A stretch of 55,354 nt of DNA from UBA6109 sp035366835 (lineage in GTDB: Bacteria; Desulfobacterota; Syntrophia; Syntrophales; UBA6109): NCBI GenBank assembly GCA_035366835.1, contig DAOSIS010000022.1:1-55354 (forward strand), given 5' to 3'. This document shows positions 9,226-18,110 of the stretch, one piece after another. Position numbers and translations under genes: made by a program. Numbering within the stretch: position 1 is the first letter of the stretch; each line of letters starts with the position of its first letter. Below the pieces are notes generated by a model that made no database searches, was not told the origin of the DNA, and saw only the letters and a list, made by a program, of their open reading frames with translations.

Positions 9226-10217
9226 ACGATCCGAGACTCATGTTCAATTACAGGACCCGCGAACGCGGCTGCATTCCCCCCGATGAGAAACGACAGCGCT
9301 TCCAGTGGGTCTCCGAAGTCGCCTACAAGAACGTTCACCGCATCGTGTCCCGCGGTTACGATACGACGGAGCTGGTGGAGGAAGGATACGGCCTCACGGA
9401 CGTGCTCTTCATCGACTTCCAGGCCCGCATCCCCCTGATCGAAGAAGACCAGATGCTCAACTACATCATGGTCGTCATGCTGGAGGACGGCCAGTCCAAC
9501 CCGGCGAACATCGCGCGGATCGTGGCCCAGGGCAAGACCTACCTCACGCAGGCCGCGGGCGCGTCGATCCTCGCTTTCGGCCACGCCTTCGGCGGATACT
9601 CGGCCATGGGCAACCGCCTGATGACGTACCTGGCGAAGGGTGAAAAAGAGGGGAAGTCCGTGGCGGAGATGGCGGCCCTCCTCGTGAAGGAGCATGCGAA
9701 GGACGAAGCGCTGGGCGTATCGGACCTGATGCTGAAGGACCCGATGGCCAAAAGGCTGGTCGCGCGCGCCGAAAAACTGGGTGTCGCCGGCAAGCACATC
9801 GCGTTCCAGAAGGAGATCGTGAAGGCCGCCCAGAAGGCGAGCAAGACGCCGGTGGACATCGATATGCTCGGTGCGACCTGCGCCGCCATGATGGACCTGG
9901 GGTTCACGCCTGAGGCCGCGTGGGCCATCCTGGCCGTGACGCGCGCCTTCGCCGCCGGCGCCCACTACTGCGAGGAAATCGAACGCGGTGATGGGTATGT
10001 CCGCCTGGGACAGGTTCTGACGCCGAAGGAAGACTACGACGGCGAACCCGACAGGCCCGTTCCTTCCCTGGAAGAGCGCAAGAAGGTCGTGAAGTCGATG
10101 GTCGCGAAGACGCCCCAGGAATGGCGCGAGAACGTCGACAAGAAGAAGAAGATCAGCGGCTCCGGCTGGGCCATCGAAGAGGAAATCGAAGATCCTCGCG
10201 GCAGTCGCAAGATCTGA
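9213..10217 (+). CDS. Citrate-synthase-fold protein, paralogue 2
   Basis: A 334-residue citrate-synthase-superfamily protein whose ATG lies inside the end of paralogue 1 (13-bp overlap). Here the His274 region reads AFGHAFGGYSAMG and no longer offers an HG pair at the expected place. The GxGH...DPR motif is reduced to LGVSDLMLKDPM. The Asp375 region (PVDIDMLG) and the arginine (AVTRAFA) are kept. The retained residues are therefore complementary to those of paralogue 1. A charged C-terminal tail of about 50 residues follows the fold. It is probably an obligate partner of paralogue 1, but this is inference from gene overlap and residue pattern. Confidence 0.8.
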   Translation: MGNLDDPRLMFNYRTRERGCIPPDEKRQRFQWVSEVAYKNVHRIVSRGYDTTELVEEGYGLTDVLFIDFQARIPLIEEDQMLNYIMVVMLEDGQSNPANIARIVAQGKTYLTQAAGASILAFGHAFGGYSAMGNRLMTYLAKGEKEGKSVAEMAALLVKEHAKDEALGVSDLMLKDPMAKRLVARAEKLGVAGKHIAFQKEIVKAAQKASKTPVDIDMLGATCAAMMDLGFTPEAAWAILAVTRAFAAGAHYCEEIERGDGYVRLGQVLTPKEDYDGEPDRPVPSLEERKKVVKSMVAKTPQEWRENVDKKKKISGSGWAIEEEIEDPRGSRKI

Positions 10218-10324
10218 ACGCCTTCCGCGGGAAGTCTTGAAGGAAGTTTTCATGTCCCTCCCCCTCCCGCCGTTTCGGGCGGGCGGGGGAGAGGTTTGCT
10301 GCGAGACAAGGAGGAACAAGAATC

Positions 10325-11716
10325 ATGGCTGAAGACAATGTGAAGGGAATGTACGATAAGGCGAGAGCGGCGTTCAAGATCGTCGAGTTCTGGCCTCAGG
10401 ACAAGGTCGATGATATGGTCCTGGCCGTCGGCTGGGAGCTTCAGAAGAAGGAGACGGCCGAGGAACTGGCGCGGCTCGCCGTCGAGTCCGGCCTCGGCGT
10501 CTACGAAGACAAGGTTCACAAGATCGGGACGAAAGTCCGCGGCACGCTCTACGATCAGATCGGCGTGAAGACCTGCGGCCTCGTGGAAGAGGACAAGGCC
10601 AAGGGGATCCGCAGGTACGCCAAGCCCATCGGCGTCATCGCGAACGTCGTGCCCTGCACGAATCCCGAATCGACGGTGTGCTGCATCGCGCTGAGCACCC
10701 TGAAGACGCGCAACGCGATCATCTGCTCGCCGCACCCCCGCACGGAGCTGGCCACCTACACGACGGTGGAGCATATCCGCAAGGCCCTGGCGAAGGTCGG
10801 CGCTCCGGTCGATCTGGTCCAGTGCATCCGCCACACTAGCAACGAGAAGACCCAGGAACTCATGGCCAACTGCGATTACGCGGTCGCCACCGGCGGCGCG
10901 GCCCTCGTGAAGGTCGTCTACGCGGCGGGCGTCCCCGCCCAGACCGTGGGCGCCGGCAACGTCGTCTCCATCGTCGATGCGACGGTGAAAGACATTCCGA
11001 CCATGGCGGCGAGGCTCGTGAAATCGAAGACCGCCAACAACGCGGCGTCCTGCTCGTCGGAAAACGCCGTCGCCATCGAAGAGAAGGTTTTCGACAAGGT
11101 CGTGGCGCAGTTGAAGGCGGAGGGCGGTTACCTCTGCAGCACCGAGGAGCGCGAGATCCTGAGGAAGACCATGTGGCCCGACGGTCACACCCTGAACCGC
11201 GAAATCGTTGCGAAGAACGCGGTGTTCATCGCCCAGCTGGCGGGTCTGAAGGTTCCCGCAGGCACGCGTGTCCTCATGGTCATGGGGGAGAAGATCGGCA
11301 GAGAGGACCGCTTCTCCGGCGAAAAGCTCTCCCCGGTTCTCACCGTCTGGAAATGGACGGACTTCGACGAGATGCTGGACCGCCTGGAGAAGATCCTGAG
11401 ATTCTCCGGCGAGGGCCATTCGGTGAACATCCAGACCGAGATCGACGAGCGGAGAGTGAAGCTGGCGCTGCGCGCCAACGTGGGCCGGGTCGTCAGCAAC
11501 ATGGGCCATACCGAAGCGAACAGCGGCGGGTGGACGAGCCATCTGGGCTTCACGGACACGCTGGGCTGCGGAACCTGGGCCGGGAACATCAGCTGCGAAA
11601 ACATCAACTGGAAGCAGTTTCTCATGTACACCCGTCTGGCGGTTCCCGTCGAGAATTATCAGCCGTCGGATGACGTCCTCTTCGGGCCCTACCTGAAGAA
11701 GTACGGCAGGGACTGA
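10325..11716 (+). CDS. CoA-acylating aldehyde dehydrogenase (sulfoacetaldehyde/acetaldehyde type)
   Basis: A 463-residue aldehyde dehydrogenase of the acylating branch, as in AdhE, EutE and SauS. The catalytic cysteine is Cys243 in AASCSSENAV, aligned with the AdhE ICASEQ motif. The VVPCTNPESTV segment (residues ~108-118) and the VGAGNVV loop are typical of CoA-acylating members. The reaction would be aldehyde + CoA + NAD(P)+ to acyl-CoA. Candidate aldehydes are acetaldehyde, sulfoacetaldehyde or, given the phosphonate genes and shared operator box, phosphonoacetaldehyde; sequence alone does not decide. It follows the two citrate-synthase-like genes after 107 bp, with an AAGGAGG ribosome site, and ends the operon before the terminator at 11747. 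Confidence 0.87.
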   Translation: MAEDNVKGMYDKARAAFKIVEFWPQDKVDDMVLAVGWELQKKETAEELARLAVESGLGVYEDKVHKIGTKVRGTLYDQIGVKTCGLVEEDKAKGIRRYAKPIGVIANVVPCTNPESTVCCIALSTLKTRNAIICSPHPRTELATYTTVEHIRKALAKVGAPVDLVQCIRHTSNEKTQELMANCDYAVATGGAALVKVVYAAGVPAQTVGAGNVVSIVDATVKDIPTMAARLVKSKTANNAASCSSENAVAIEEKVFDKVVAQLKAEGGYLCSTEEREILRKTMWPDGHTLNREIVAKNAVFIAQLAGLKVPAGTRVLMVMGEKIGREDRFSGEKLSPVLTVWKWTDFDEMLDRLEKILRFSGEGHSVNIQTEIDERRVKLALRANVGRVVSNMGHTEANSGGWTSHLGFTDTLGCGTWAGNISCENINWKQFLMYTRLAVPVENYQPSDDVLFGPYLKKYGRD

Positions 11717-11746
11717 TCCCGGGATCGGCGATCCTCCTTTTGGCAT

Positions 11747-11788
11747 ACGGGGCCCCGCGCTTTCTTGGGCGGGGTTTCCCGTTTTTTT
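11747..11788 (+). terminator. Intrinsic terminator of the citrate-synthase-like/aldehyde dehydrogenase operon
   Basis: A GC-rich hairpin (ACGGGGCCCCGC paired with GCGGGGTTTCCCGT, with small bulges) is followed by seven T residues. It lies 30 bp after the aldehyde dehydrogenase stop. Confidence 0.85.
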
Positions 11789-11819
11789 GTGATAGGATGA
11801 CGGAGGCGGGGGGCATTTT

Positions 11820-12488
11820 ATGATTCGGGCGGTCTTCTGGGACAACGACGGGGTTCTCGTCGATACGGAACTCCTGTATTACCGGTCGACGCGGGAGGTG
11901 TTGCGTCGGGTCGGCATCGATCTCACGGTGGCGGCGTTCGTCGACATCTCTCTCAGGCAGGGGCGGTCCGTCTTCGATCTTGCCGAAAGGCACGGCGTCT
12001 CCCCGGGGGCCGTGGAGGCGCTCCGGGACGACCGGAACCGGCTCTACGGCGACCTGCTGGGGCGGGGCGTGCCCGTGATGGACGGCGTCGAGGCGGCCCT
12101 CCGCGAGCTTCGGGGGAGGGTGACCCTCGGGGTGGTGACGAGTTCGCGCCGCGAGCACTTCCGGCGGATGCACGAGCGAACGGGGCTTCCGGACTACTTC
12201 GACTTCGTCCTGACGCGCGAGGACTTCCGCGAGGCGAAGCCGGACCCGGAACCGTACCTCAAGGCGCTCCGGCATGCCGGGCTCGACGCGGAGCAGTGCA
12301 TCGTCGTCGAGGACTCGGAAAGGGGCCTGCTTGCCGCTTCGGCAGCAGGGATGCGATGCCTGGTCGTGCCCAACGAATTGACGCGCGGCCAGAATTTTCA
12401 CAAGGCCTGGCGCATCCTCCGCGGCGCCAGCGAGGTTGCCGATGCGGTCCTCTCCTTGCAGGAGGGGTCCTCCGCAGCGGCGGCCTGA
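11820..12488 (+). CDS. HAD-superfamily hydrolase, beta-phosphoglucomutase-like
   Basis: A 222-residue HAD protein. Motif I is FWDNDGVLVD with Asp8 (nucleophile) and Asp10 (acid/base). Motif II is VVTSSRR, motif III KPDPEPYLKAL and motif IV VVEDSERG. A helical cap follows motif I, as in the PGMB/phosphoglycolate phosphatase subgroup. It should act on a small phosphorylated metabolite in the cytoplasm. It lacks the DWAGTT start and cap lysine expected of phosphonoacetaldehyde hydrolase (PhnX), so I do not call it that. The start follows a GGAGG run. The next HAD gene lies 58 bp downstream. Confidence 0.9.
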   Translation: MIRAVFWDNDGVLVDTELLYYRSTREVLRRVGIDLTVAAFVDISLRQGRSVFDLAERHGVSPGAVEALRDDRNRLYGDLLGRGVPVMDGVEAALRELRGRVTLGVVTSSRREHFRRMHERTGLPDYFDFVLTREDFREAKPDPEPYLKALRHAGLDAEQCIVVEDSERGLLAASAAGMRCLVVPNELTRGQNFHKAWRILRGASEVADAVLSLQEGSSAAAA

Positions 12489-12546
12489 CGGGGAAATGCA
12501 GGCGCCCTGCGCAGCGGCCCGGCAATGCGGTCTGTGGGAGGACATC

Positions 12547-13251
12547 GTGATTCGCGCTCTCCTGTTCGATTTCGGCCAGACCCTCGTCGATTCGGCGGAA
12601 GGTTTCCGCGCCGCCGAAAAGGAGGCGGAAAGGGCCGTGTTCGAGTTCCTGGGCGACGTTTCCTGGGAAGATTTCCTGGACGCTTACCGCCGCCTGCGCA
12701 AGGAGCTGCACGGGCGGTCCAATTTCTCGCGCCAGGATCTTTTCCGCGGGGTCTGTCAATCCGCCGGCCGGGAGCCGGAGACCGAACGCCTGGTGCAGTG
12801 GGAAAACCGCTACTGGGAACGGGTCCGGGCCGCGACGAGACTTTTTCCCGAGACCCTCGCGGTCCTGTCGGCGCTGCGGCCGAAGTACCGCCTCGGCATG
12901 ATCACGAACACGCAGGGGCAGAGGCCTTCCGTCATGCACCGGCTTCGTGAAGTCCCGGCGCTTCCGGATTTCTTCGAGGTGATCGTCGTCGCGGGCGAAG
13001 CGGGTGTGCCGCCGAAACCCGATCCGCTGCCGTTCCGTGCCTGCCTGGAGCGGATGGGGCTGCGGCCGGAGGAGGCGGCGTACGTGGGGGACGATTGGCG
13101 CATCGACGTCCTCGGCGCGCGCGGCGCGGGCATGCGCGCCATCTGGCTGCGTCACGAAAGCGTCCGGCGGAACTGGCCCGACGTCGATGCCGATGCGCCG
13201 GTGATCACCCGTCTCGATGCGCTTCTCTCCGTCGACCGCCTCCTGAAATGA
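12547..13251 (+). CDS. HAD-superfamily hydrolase lacking the second motif-I aspartate
   Basis: A 234-residue HAD protein starting with GTG, chosen for GGAGG five bases upstream and for placing the first beta strand at the N-terminus (VIRALLFDFGQTLVDS). Asp8 is the nucleophile; the usual acid/base Asp at +2 is Gly10, so simple phosphatase activity may be weak, or it may resemble dehalogenase-type members. TNTQ, KPDPLPF and YVGDDWRIDV form motifs II-IV. It probably shares a transcript with the preceding HAD gene. The substrate is unknown. Confidence 0.87.
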   Translation: MIRALLFDFGQTLVDSAEGFRAAEKEAERAVFEFLGDVSWEDFLDAYRRLRKELHGRSNFSRQDLFRGVCQSAGREPETERLVQWENRYWERVRAATRLFPETLAVLSALRPKYRLGMITNTQGQRPSVMHRLREVPALPDFFEVIVVAGEAGVPPKPDPLPFRACLERMGLRPEEAAYVGDDWRIDVLGARGAGMRAIWLRHESVRRNWPDVDADAPVITRLDALLSVDRLLK

Positions 13252-13431
13252 CGGCGCCTTCGATGTCCCTTCCATCTCGATCGCCTGACGGCAAAACTGC
13301 TATTTGCCATGACATTGGCGGCCGTTTCTGTTATAGTTCCATCGTTTTCGTGAAACACCCGCTTGCATCAAAAAAACGCTCGTGACCGAAACTCTTGCGA
13401 AGAGCCGCCTGGCGGCGGCTTGGGGCGAGCC

Positions 13432-14301
13432 ATGTACTTCAACCATCTGAAAGCGTTCTATCATGTTGCCGATTGCCGGAGCTTCACGCTGGCCGCGCAG
13501 AAGCTCAATCTTTCTCAGCCCACGTTGAGCCTCCAGGTCCAGTCTCTGGAGAGACAGTACGGGATCCCCCTCATCAAGCGATACAAGAAGGCCTTCGAGC
13601 TCACGGAGGAAGGGGAACTGGTTTTTTCCTACGCGCAGTCGATTTTCGCGCTCCTGCACGACCTGGAGAATTCGATCGAAGATCTGAACACGCGCAGCTT
13701 GAAAATCGGCTCGACCCCGACGCTCGCCCACTACATCCTCCCGGGGATCATCCAGTCGCTCAAGGAAACCCATCCCAAGCTGAAGGTGCAGCTCTACACG
13801 GGTTTGTCGAGGGAAGTCCTCGAGATGGTCGTCAATTTCGAATACCACGTCGGGCTGATCAGCCGGATCGATTATCCCGGCAATATCGTCAGGCGCCCGA
13901 TCGCGGAACCGAAACTGTATTTCATCGCCAACGATCCGGCGCTGCCCGATGAGATCCATCTCGAACAATTGGCATCGTATCCGATCATCCTTCCGGAGGC
14001 CGGGTCGGCGACACGCGATTACCTCATCGGCGAGTTTCAGCGCCGCGATATCCCCATGAACATCTGCATCGATTGCGAGAACGCCCAGGCGATCAAGCAC
14101 ATGGTGCACCTGGGCATGGGCGGCGCCTTTTTCCCCATCTATGCGATCGCCGAGGATATCCAGGAAAAGAAGTACCGCAAGATCGGAATCCGGGACGACC
14201 TTCATATCACGGTTGATCTGATCTGCCTGAAAGACAGGAAGAACATCAAGATGGTGAAGAGTTTCCTTTCCGCAGTCCAGTCCCACGCCTTCCCCGGATA
14301 A
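13432..14301 (+). CDS. LysR-family transcriptional regulator
   Basis: A 289-residue regulator with the HTH at residues ~15-60 (CRSFTLAAQKLNLSQPTLSL then LEGQ-like region and FELTEEGELVF) and an effector domain beginning near residue 88 (LKIGSTPTLAHYILPG). The ATG at 13432 starts directly at MYFNHLKAFYHVAD, the canonical LysR opening; the ribosome site is weak. It precedes the phosphodiesterase/ABC importer operon on the same strand by 181 bp and is the likely local regulator. Confidence 0.92.
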   Translation: MYFNHLKAFYHVADCRSFTLAAQKLNLSQPTLSLQVQSLERQYGIPLIKRYKKAFELTEEGELVFSYAQSIFALLHDLENSIEDLNTRSLKIGSTPTLAHYILPGIIQSLKETHPKLKVQLYTGLSREVLEMVVNFEYHVGLISRIDYPGNIVRRPIAEPKLYFIANDPALPDEIHLEQLASYPIILPEAGSATRDYLIGEFQRRDIPMNICIDCENAQAIKHMVHLGMGGAFFPIYAIAEDIQEKKYRKIGIRDDLHITVDLICLKDRKNIKMVKSFLSAVQSHAFPG

Positions 14302-14482
14302 AGCCTCTACTCCGGTCCGCGCCCGCCCGCAGCGGCGGGAGGATCTCTCCGCCTCTCTTCCCGGCCGCCGCACCGGTCAATGAAATTATTGAAAATATGT
14401 ATTGGACGGCGGAGGCCCGTTGCCGCATGCTGCCGTTGCCGGCCGCTCCGGAGCCTTCGGGACGGCGGCGTGGAGGTTCTCG

Positions 14483-15271
14483 ATGCGGAATGCGGATTCG
14501 GTGGTTCTCTTTCTGATTGACGGGATGCGTCCGGACGGTCTGCGCCGGGCCGACACGCCCGTGATCGACGGCCTTGTGAAGGCGGGCGCCTCGACGATGT
14601 CGGCGCAGACCGTGATGCCGACAACGACCCTGCCCTGCCACACCTCTCTGTTTTTCAGCCTGGCGCCGCAGGACCACGGCATCCTGGACAACACCTGGAA
14701 GCCGCTGAAGCCTTCCGCCAGGAGCCTCTTCGGCGTTCTGAGCGAACGGGGTATGGCCGCGGCGAGTTTCTTCAACTGGGAACCCCTGCGCAACCTGTCT
14801 CCCGACGGCGCCCTGGCCGCCTCCTTTTTTCTCAAGGACCGCAGCGAACATGACGGGAGCATCGACCGCGAACTCGCGTCGCTGGCCGTGCGCTGGCTCA
14901 AGGCCAATCCCTTCCAGTTCGCCTTTGTCTATATGCACAACACCGACCGCACCGGCCACAGCGAGGGCTGGATGTCGGACAAATATCTTCAGTCCATCGC
15001 GAACGCCGACGCCTGTATCGGCGAGGTGATGGGGGTCCTCGACGGCAAGACGGCCGTGATCGTCATGAGCGACCACGGCGGCCACGACCGGACGCACCAC
15101 TCGGACCGTCCCGAGGACATGACGATTCCGTTCATCATCCGCGCGCCGGGCGTCCGCGGCGGCAGCGGGATCCCGGGGGATGTGCGCATCACGGACGTCG
15201 CACCGACGATCGCCGCGCTCCTGGGGGTGGAGGCGCCGGATTCATGGGTCGGCGCGAAGATCGCCGTCTAG
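14483..15271 (+). CDS. Alkaline-phosphatase-superfamily phosphodiesterase
   Basis: A 262-residue metal-dependent enzyme of the type I phosphodiesterase/nucleotide pyrophosphatase group. Metal ligands are suggested by Asp13 (LIDGMRPDG), the Asp/His in NTDRTGHSEG, and MSDHGGHDRTHH. The nucleophile is probably Thr49 in MPTTTLPCHTSLF. The start at 14483 follows GGAGG by six bases. The superfamily includes phosphonoacetate hydrolase (PhnA), but this protein is much shorter (PhnA is about 400 residues) and lacks the extra cap, so a phosphodiester or phosphomonoester is more likely. There is no signal peptide, so it acts in the cytoplasm. It heads an operon with an importer that could bring in its substrate. 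Confidence 0.86.
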   Translation: MRNADSVVLFLIDGMRPDGLRRADTPVIDGLVKAGASTMSAQTVMPTTTLPCHTSLFFSLAPQDHGILDNTWKPLKPSARSLFGVLSERGMAAASFFNWEPLRNLSPDGALAASFFLKDRSEHDGSIDRELASLAVRWLKANPFQFAFVYMHNTDRTGHSEGWMSDKYLQSIANADACIGEVMGVLDGKTAVIVMSDHGGHDRTHHSDRPEDMTIPFIIRAPGVRGGSGIPGDVRITDVAPTIAALLGVEAPDSWVGAKIAV

Positions 15272-15372
15272 GCGCGACGGATCATCCGTCCGAGCCGGTC
15301 CCGGATCGCCGGGCGGCCTTCAGACCGGAAGGGGAAAGGAGCGGGGTTCTTTTGAGCCTTGAGGAGGGCTTC

Positions 15373-16266
15373 ATGCCGATCATCGGAGTATCCACGTATT
15401 CGTTGTTTCTGAAAATGACGTCGCTGGAGGCGATCCGGTTTGCGGCGGCGGAGGGATTCGGAGGCGTGGAAATCTACACCTCTCCCTATGTCTTCACGCC
15501 CGACGGCGCCACGGAGCAGGACAAGAAAGCCATCCGCAGCATCGGAAAGAAGAAGGGCCTCTCCTACGCGGTTCATTTCGCCGGCGGGAATGACCTGGCG
15601 AACGTCGACAAGTTCCACCTGGCGGAGAGCCGGAGGAAGCTGCGCAAGACGATCGAATTCTGCCATGAAATCGGGGGGGGGGTGGTTGTCGTTCATCCCG
15701 CGCAGGAGCCGCGCATGAGCATCCACAAGAAGCATCCCCTGACGCAGTATCCGAAGTACACCCTGCCCAATCTGCGCGAGGATGCCCTTGCGCGCTTCAA
15801 GGAATCGCTGAACGACGGGGCCATCTGGGCGAAACGGGCGGATGTCCTCCTCGGACTCGAGAATTACAGCCACGTCCCCAATTGCCTCCAGACCCGGTAC
15901 GAGGACCTGGTGGAGTGGGTGACGGAGATCGGGAATCCGGCGCTGCAGATCACGCTGGATACCGGGCATGCGAATCTCGAAGGAGGCGTTCGGGAGGCGA
16001 TCGGCATCTTCGGCCCCCGCATCGTTCATGTGCATCTGAACGACAACAACGGGAAGTCGAGCGCGCATGGAGAGCTCGGCGCGGGGACGATCCGCTGGGA
16101 CGCCCTCCGGCCTTTCCTGCGCTCTTTCGACGGCATGCTTTGTATCGAGATCCTCGGTTTTGACGATCTGGAGGGTTCGGTTCTGCGCAGCAAGGCATTC
16201 ATGGAAAAGCTGTTGCAGCGGGAATCCTGCGGGGCTAACGTATCATCTCCGCCTGGTCCGTGTTGA
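15373..16266 (+). CDS. Xylose-isomerase-like TIM-barrel protein
   Basis: A 297-residue AP-endonuclease-2/sugar-isomerase-fold protein (IolE/Hyi-like). The barrel starts at IIGVSTYSLF, and metal ligands are suggested by GLENYSH, LDTGHANL, VHVHLNDNNGK and CIEILGFDD. These enzymes epimerise or isomerise sugars or inositol derivatives. The ATG at 15373 follows GAGGAGGG. It lies between a phosphodiesterase and a secreted metallophosphoesterase in an operon with a sugar-type ABC importer, so it may process the sugar or polyol freed from a phosphodiester. Confidence 0.87.
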   Translation: MPIIGVSTYSLFLKMTSLEAIRFAAAEGFGGVEIYTSPYVFTPDGATEQDKKAIRSIGKKKGLSYAVHFAGGNDLANVDKFHLAESRRKLRKTIEFCHEIGGGVVVVHPAQEPRMSIHKKHPLTQYPKYTLPNLREDALARFKESLNDGAIWAKRADVLLGLENYSHVPNCLQTRYEDLVEWVTEIGNPALQITLDTGHANLEGGVREAIGIFGPRIVHVHLNDNNGKSSAHGELGAGTIRWDALRPFLRSFDGMLCIEILGFDDLEGSVLRSKAFMEKLLQRESCGANVSSPPGPC

Positions 16267-16302
16267 ACCGAACGGGGCAGGCACGGAGGAGGGAAGTCAG
16301 GT

Positions 16303-17493
16303 ATGATCGAGCGATTTCTTCGCATGGGAACGATGATCGGGGCGGCGCTGGTCCTGGCGTTGTCGGCGGCCGCCGCTCCGGCGGCCGAACCCGCGGCGAC
16401 AGCGGACTGGCCTCCCTACGCGACCGTGCGCGATGAAACCTCCCTCTACATCCGCTGGCGCACGGCGGAGCCGTCGCAGGACCGTCTGATCCTGTACGGG
16501 GACGGAGCGAAAAAGGAACTCGGGACATTTGCGGAAAAGGCTCCCCTGCAGGCGCACCGCGTGCTGCTGGAGGGCCTCAAGCCCGGGGCCCTGTATCCCT
16601 ACCGCATCTCGGGGACGAAGAATGCGGGAATGGAGGGGCAGTTGCGGGTGCCGCGGCAGGGACGTGAATTGAACTTCTTCGTGATCGGCGACACCCAGGC
16701 CCTGACGGAACCCGGCACGCTGGATATGGAGCTGTCGAGGCAGCGGCTGACGGTCGACGCGATCGCCGGGGATCCCGTCCCGGGCGATTTCCTCGTCCAC
16801 ACCGGGGACCTGGTCGAATCGGGCAACCTGCCGGAGTGGAACGGCTTCTTCCATCTGATCGCCCCCCTGACGTCCAGGATGCCCCTCTTCGCCGTCAAGG
16901 GGAATCACGACGACCGGACGGGCCGTTTCGTCGAGGCCTTCGCTTTCCCACTCGGAGAAAAGCCTTACGGAACCGATTGGCATCACTTCGCGACGGAAAA
17001 CGCCCTCTTCATTTTCCTGAATCTCAATTTCAGCAGCATCCCGCAGGTCTCCGAGACAGACTACTGGTTGAGTCTTGTCCTGGAGCAGTTCAAGGACAGG
17101 AAGTGGAAATTCGTGTTCACCCACCAGCCGATTTACAGCAACGTGGAGCGGGACAGCGACACGCCGTACCGGGCGCTCTTCGAACCGCTCTTCATCAAGT
17201 ACGGCGTGGACGTCGTATTTTCCGGACACCACCACGCCTATCAGCGGATTTCCCGGAACGGCGTCACCTATATCGTTTCCGGCGGAGGGGGGGCGGCGAC
17301 CTATTCGCCGCTGATGGACAGGCGGCTGGAGGGAACGGCCAAGACGGAGGAAAAGACGCTGCACTATCTGCGCGGGCGGATTCTGGGCGATACGTTCGTC
17401 CTCGACGTCCGCCTGGTGGGGCGTGAGAACCAGCCGGGGAACGTCGAGCGCGCCGACGGCGAGATTGACCGCTTCGAACGGACCAAACCATGA
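16303..17493 (+). CDS. Secreted metallophosphoesterase (purple-acid-phosphatase-like)
   Basis: A 396-residue exported protein. Residues 1-28 form a signal peptide (positive start, hydrophobic core, AAAAPAAE cleavage zone). Residues ~35-120 look like an FnIII/PAP N-terminal domain. The calcineurin-like domain shows GDTQ, TGDLVESG, KGNHDD, THQPIYSN and SGHHHAYQR, which give a complete two-metal site. It should release phosphate from phosphate esters in the periplasm, upstream of the ABC importer. Its stop overlaps the next ATG (ATGA). Confidence 0.9.
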   Translation: MIERFLRMGTMIGAALVLALSAAAAPAAEPAATADWPPYATVRDETSLYIRWRTAEPSQDRLILYGDGAKKELGTFAEKAPLQAHRVLLEGLKPGALYPYRISGTKNAGMEGQLRVPRQGRELNFFVIGDTQALTEPGTLDMELSRQRLTVDAIAGDPVPGDFLVHTGDLVESGNLPEWNGFFHLIAPLTSRMPLFAVKGNHDDRTGRFVEAFAFPLGEKPYGTDWHHFATENALFIFLNLNFSSIPQVSETDYWLSLVLEQFKDRKWKFVFTHQPIYSNVERDSDTPYRALFEPLFIKYGVDVVFSGHHHAYQRISRNGVTYIVSGGGGAATYSPLMDRRLEGTAKTEEKTLHYLRGRILGDTFVLDVRLVGRENQPGNVERADGEIDRFERTKP

Positions 17494-18110
17494 AGACCCT
17501 GTACTGGCGAAGCATCAAGGAGGCGTTTGTCACGGGCTACGAGCATATCGGCCTGCTGATGGCGGCGAACGTCCTCTTCGTCCTGGCTTCGCTCCCGCTC
17601 GTTACGCTGCCGGCGACGATTCCGATGCTCGGCGCCGCCGTCTCGTCGATCGCCGGGGGAAGAAAGCCCTCCTGGAGAAAATTGTGGGAGGACGCGGGGC
17701 GGCACTATCTCCGCGGCGTGGCGCTTCTTCTCTGGGCCGCCGGCGTCGCGGGCCTCCTCGCCGTCGATTTGTACATTCTGGGGACGATGAAAGAGAGCCA
17801 TCCGGAAGTCGCCTATCTGATCATGGGGTTTGTGCTGTGTTTCCTGCTGGCCTGGCTGCTCATGCAGATCTACGTGCTGCCTTTTTTTCTTGCGGCCCCC
17901 CGGGCGGTCGGCAAGGCGTTCAGGAAGTCCTTCCTGCTGGTCCTGGACAACTTCGGCCTGTCCCTCGCCATCGCTTCGACCATGCTGGGCGTCGTTCTGG
18001 TCATGGTGCTGTCGGGCGTCGGACCCTTCGTCCTGATGGTCAGTTTCCTGTTTCTGCTTCAGCAGCGATTTTTTGCCAATCTGATGGAGAGGTATGATGA
18101 ACAACGCTGA
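17490..18110 (+). CDS. DUF624 (YesL-like) membrane protein
   Basis: A 206-residue protein with about four to five membrane helices (for example LLMAANVLFVLASLPLVTLP and VAYLIMGFVLCFLLAWLLM), matching YesL/DUF624 proteins that sit beside sugar ABC importers. It starts inside the end of the phosphoesterase gene (4-bp overlap), and its end overlaps the permease start. Function is unknown; an accessory role in the importer is inferred from context. Confidence 0.8.
   Translation: MKTLYWRSIKEAFVTGYEHIGLLMAANVLFVLASLPLVTLPATIPMLGAAVSSIAGGRKPSWRKLWEDAGRHYLRGVALLLWAAGVAGLLAVDLYILGTMKESHPEVAYLIMGFVLCFLLAWLLMQIYVLPFFLAAPRAVGKAFRKSFLLVLDNFGLSLAIASTMLGVVLVMVLSGVGPFVLMVSFLFLLQQRFFANLMERYDEQR

Noticed and set aside
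11820..13251. The two HAD proteins were considered as PhnX (phosphonoacetaldehyde hydrolase).
   Set aside because: Their motif I (WDNDGVLVD and FDFGQTLVD) differs from the DWAGTT of PhnX, and the cap lysine that forms the Schiff base is not evident.
14483..15271. The phosphodiesterase was considered as phosphonoacetate hydrolase (PhnA).
   Set aside because: It is ~150 residues shorter and in an operon with a sugar-type importer; only superfamily motifs are shared.
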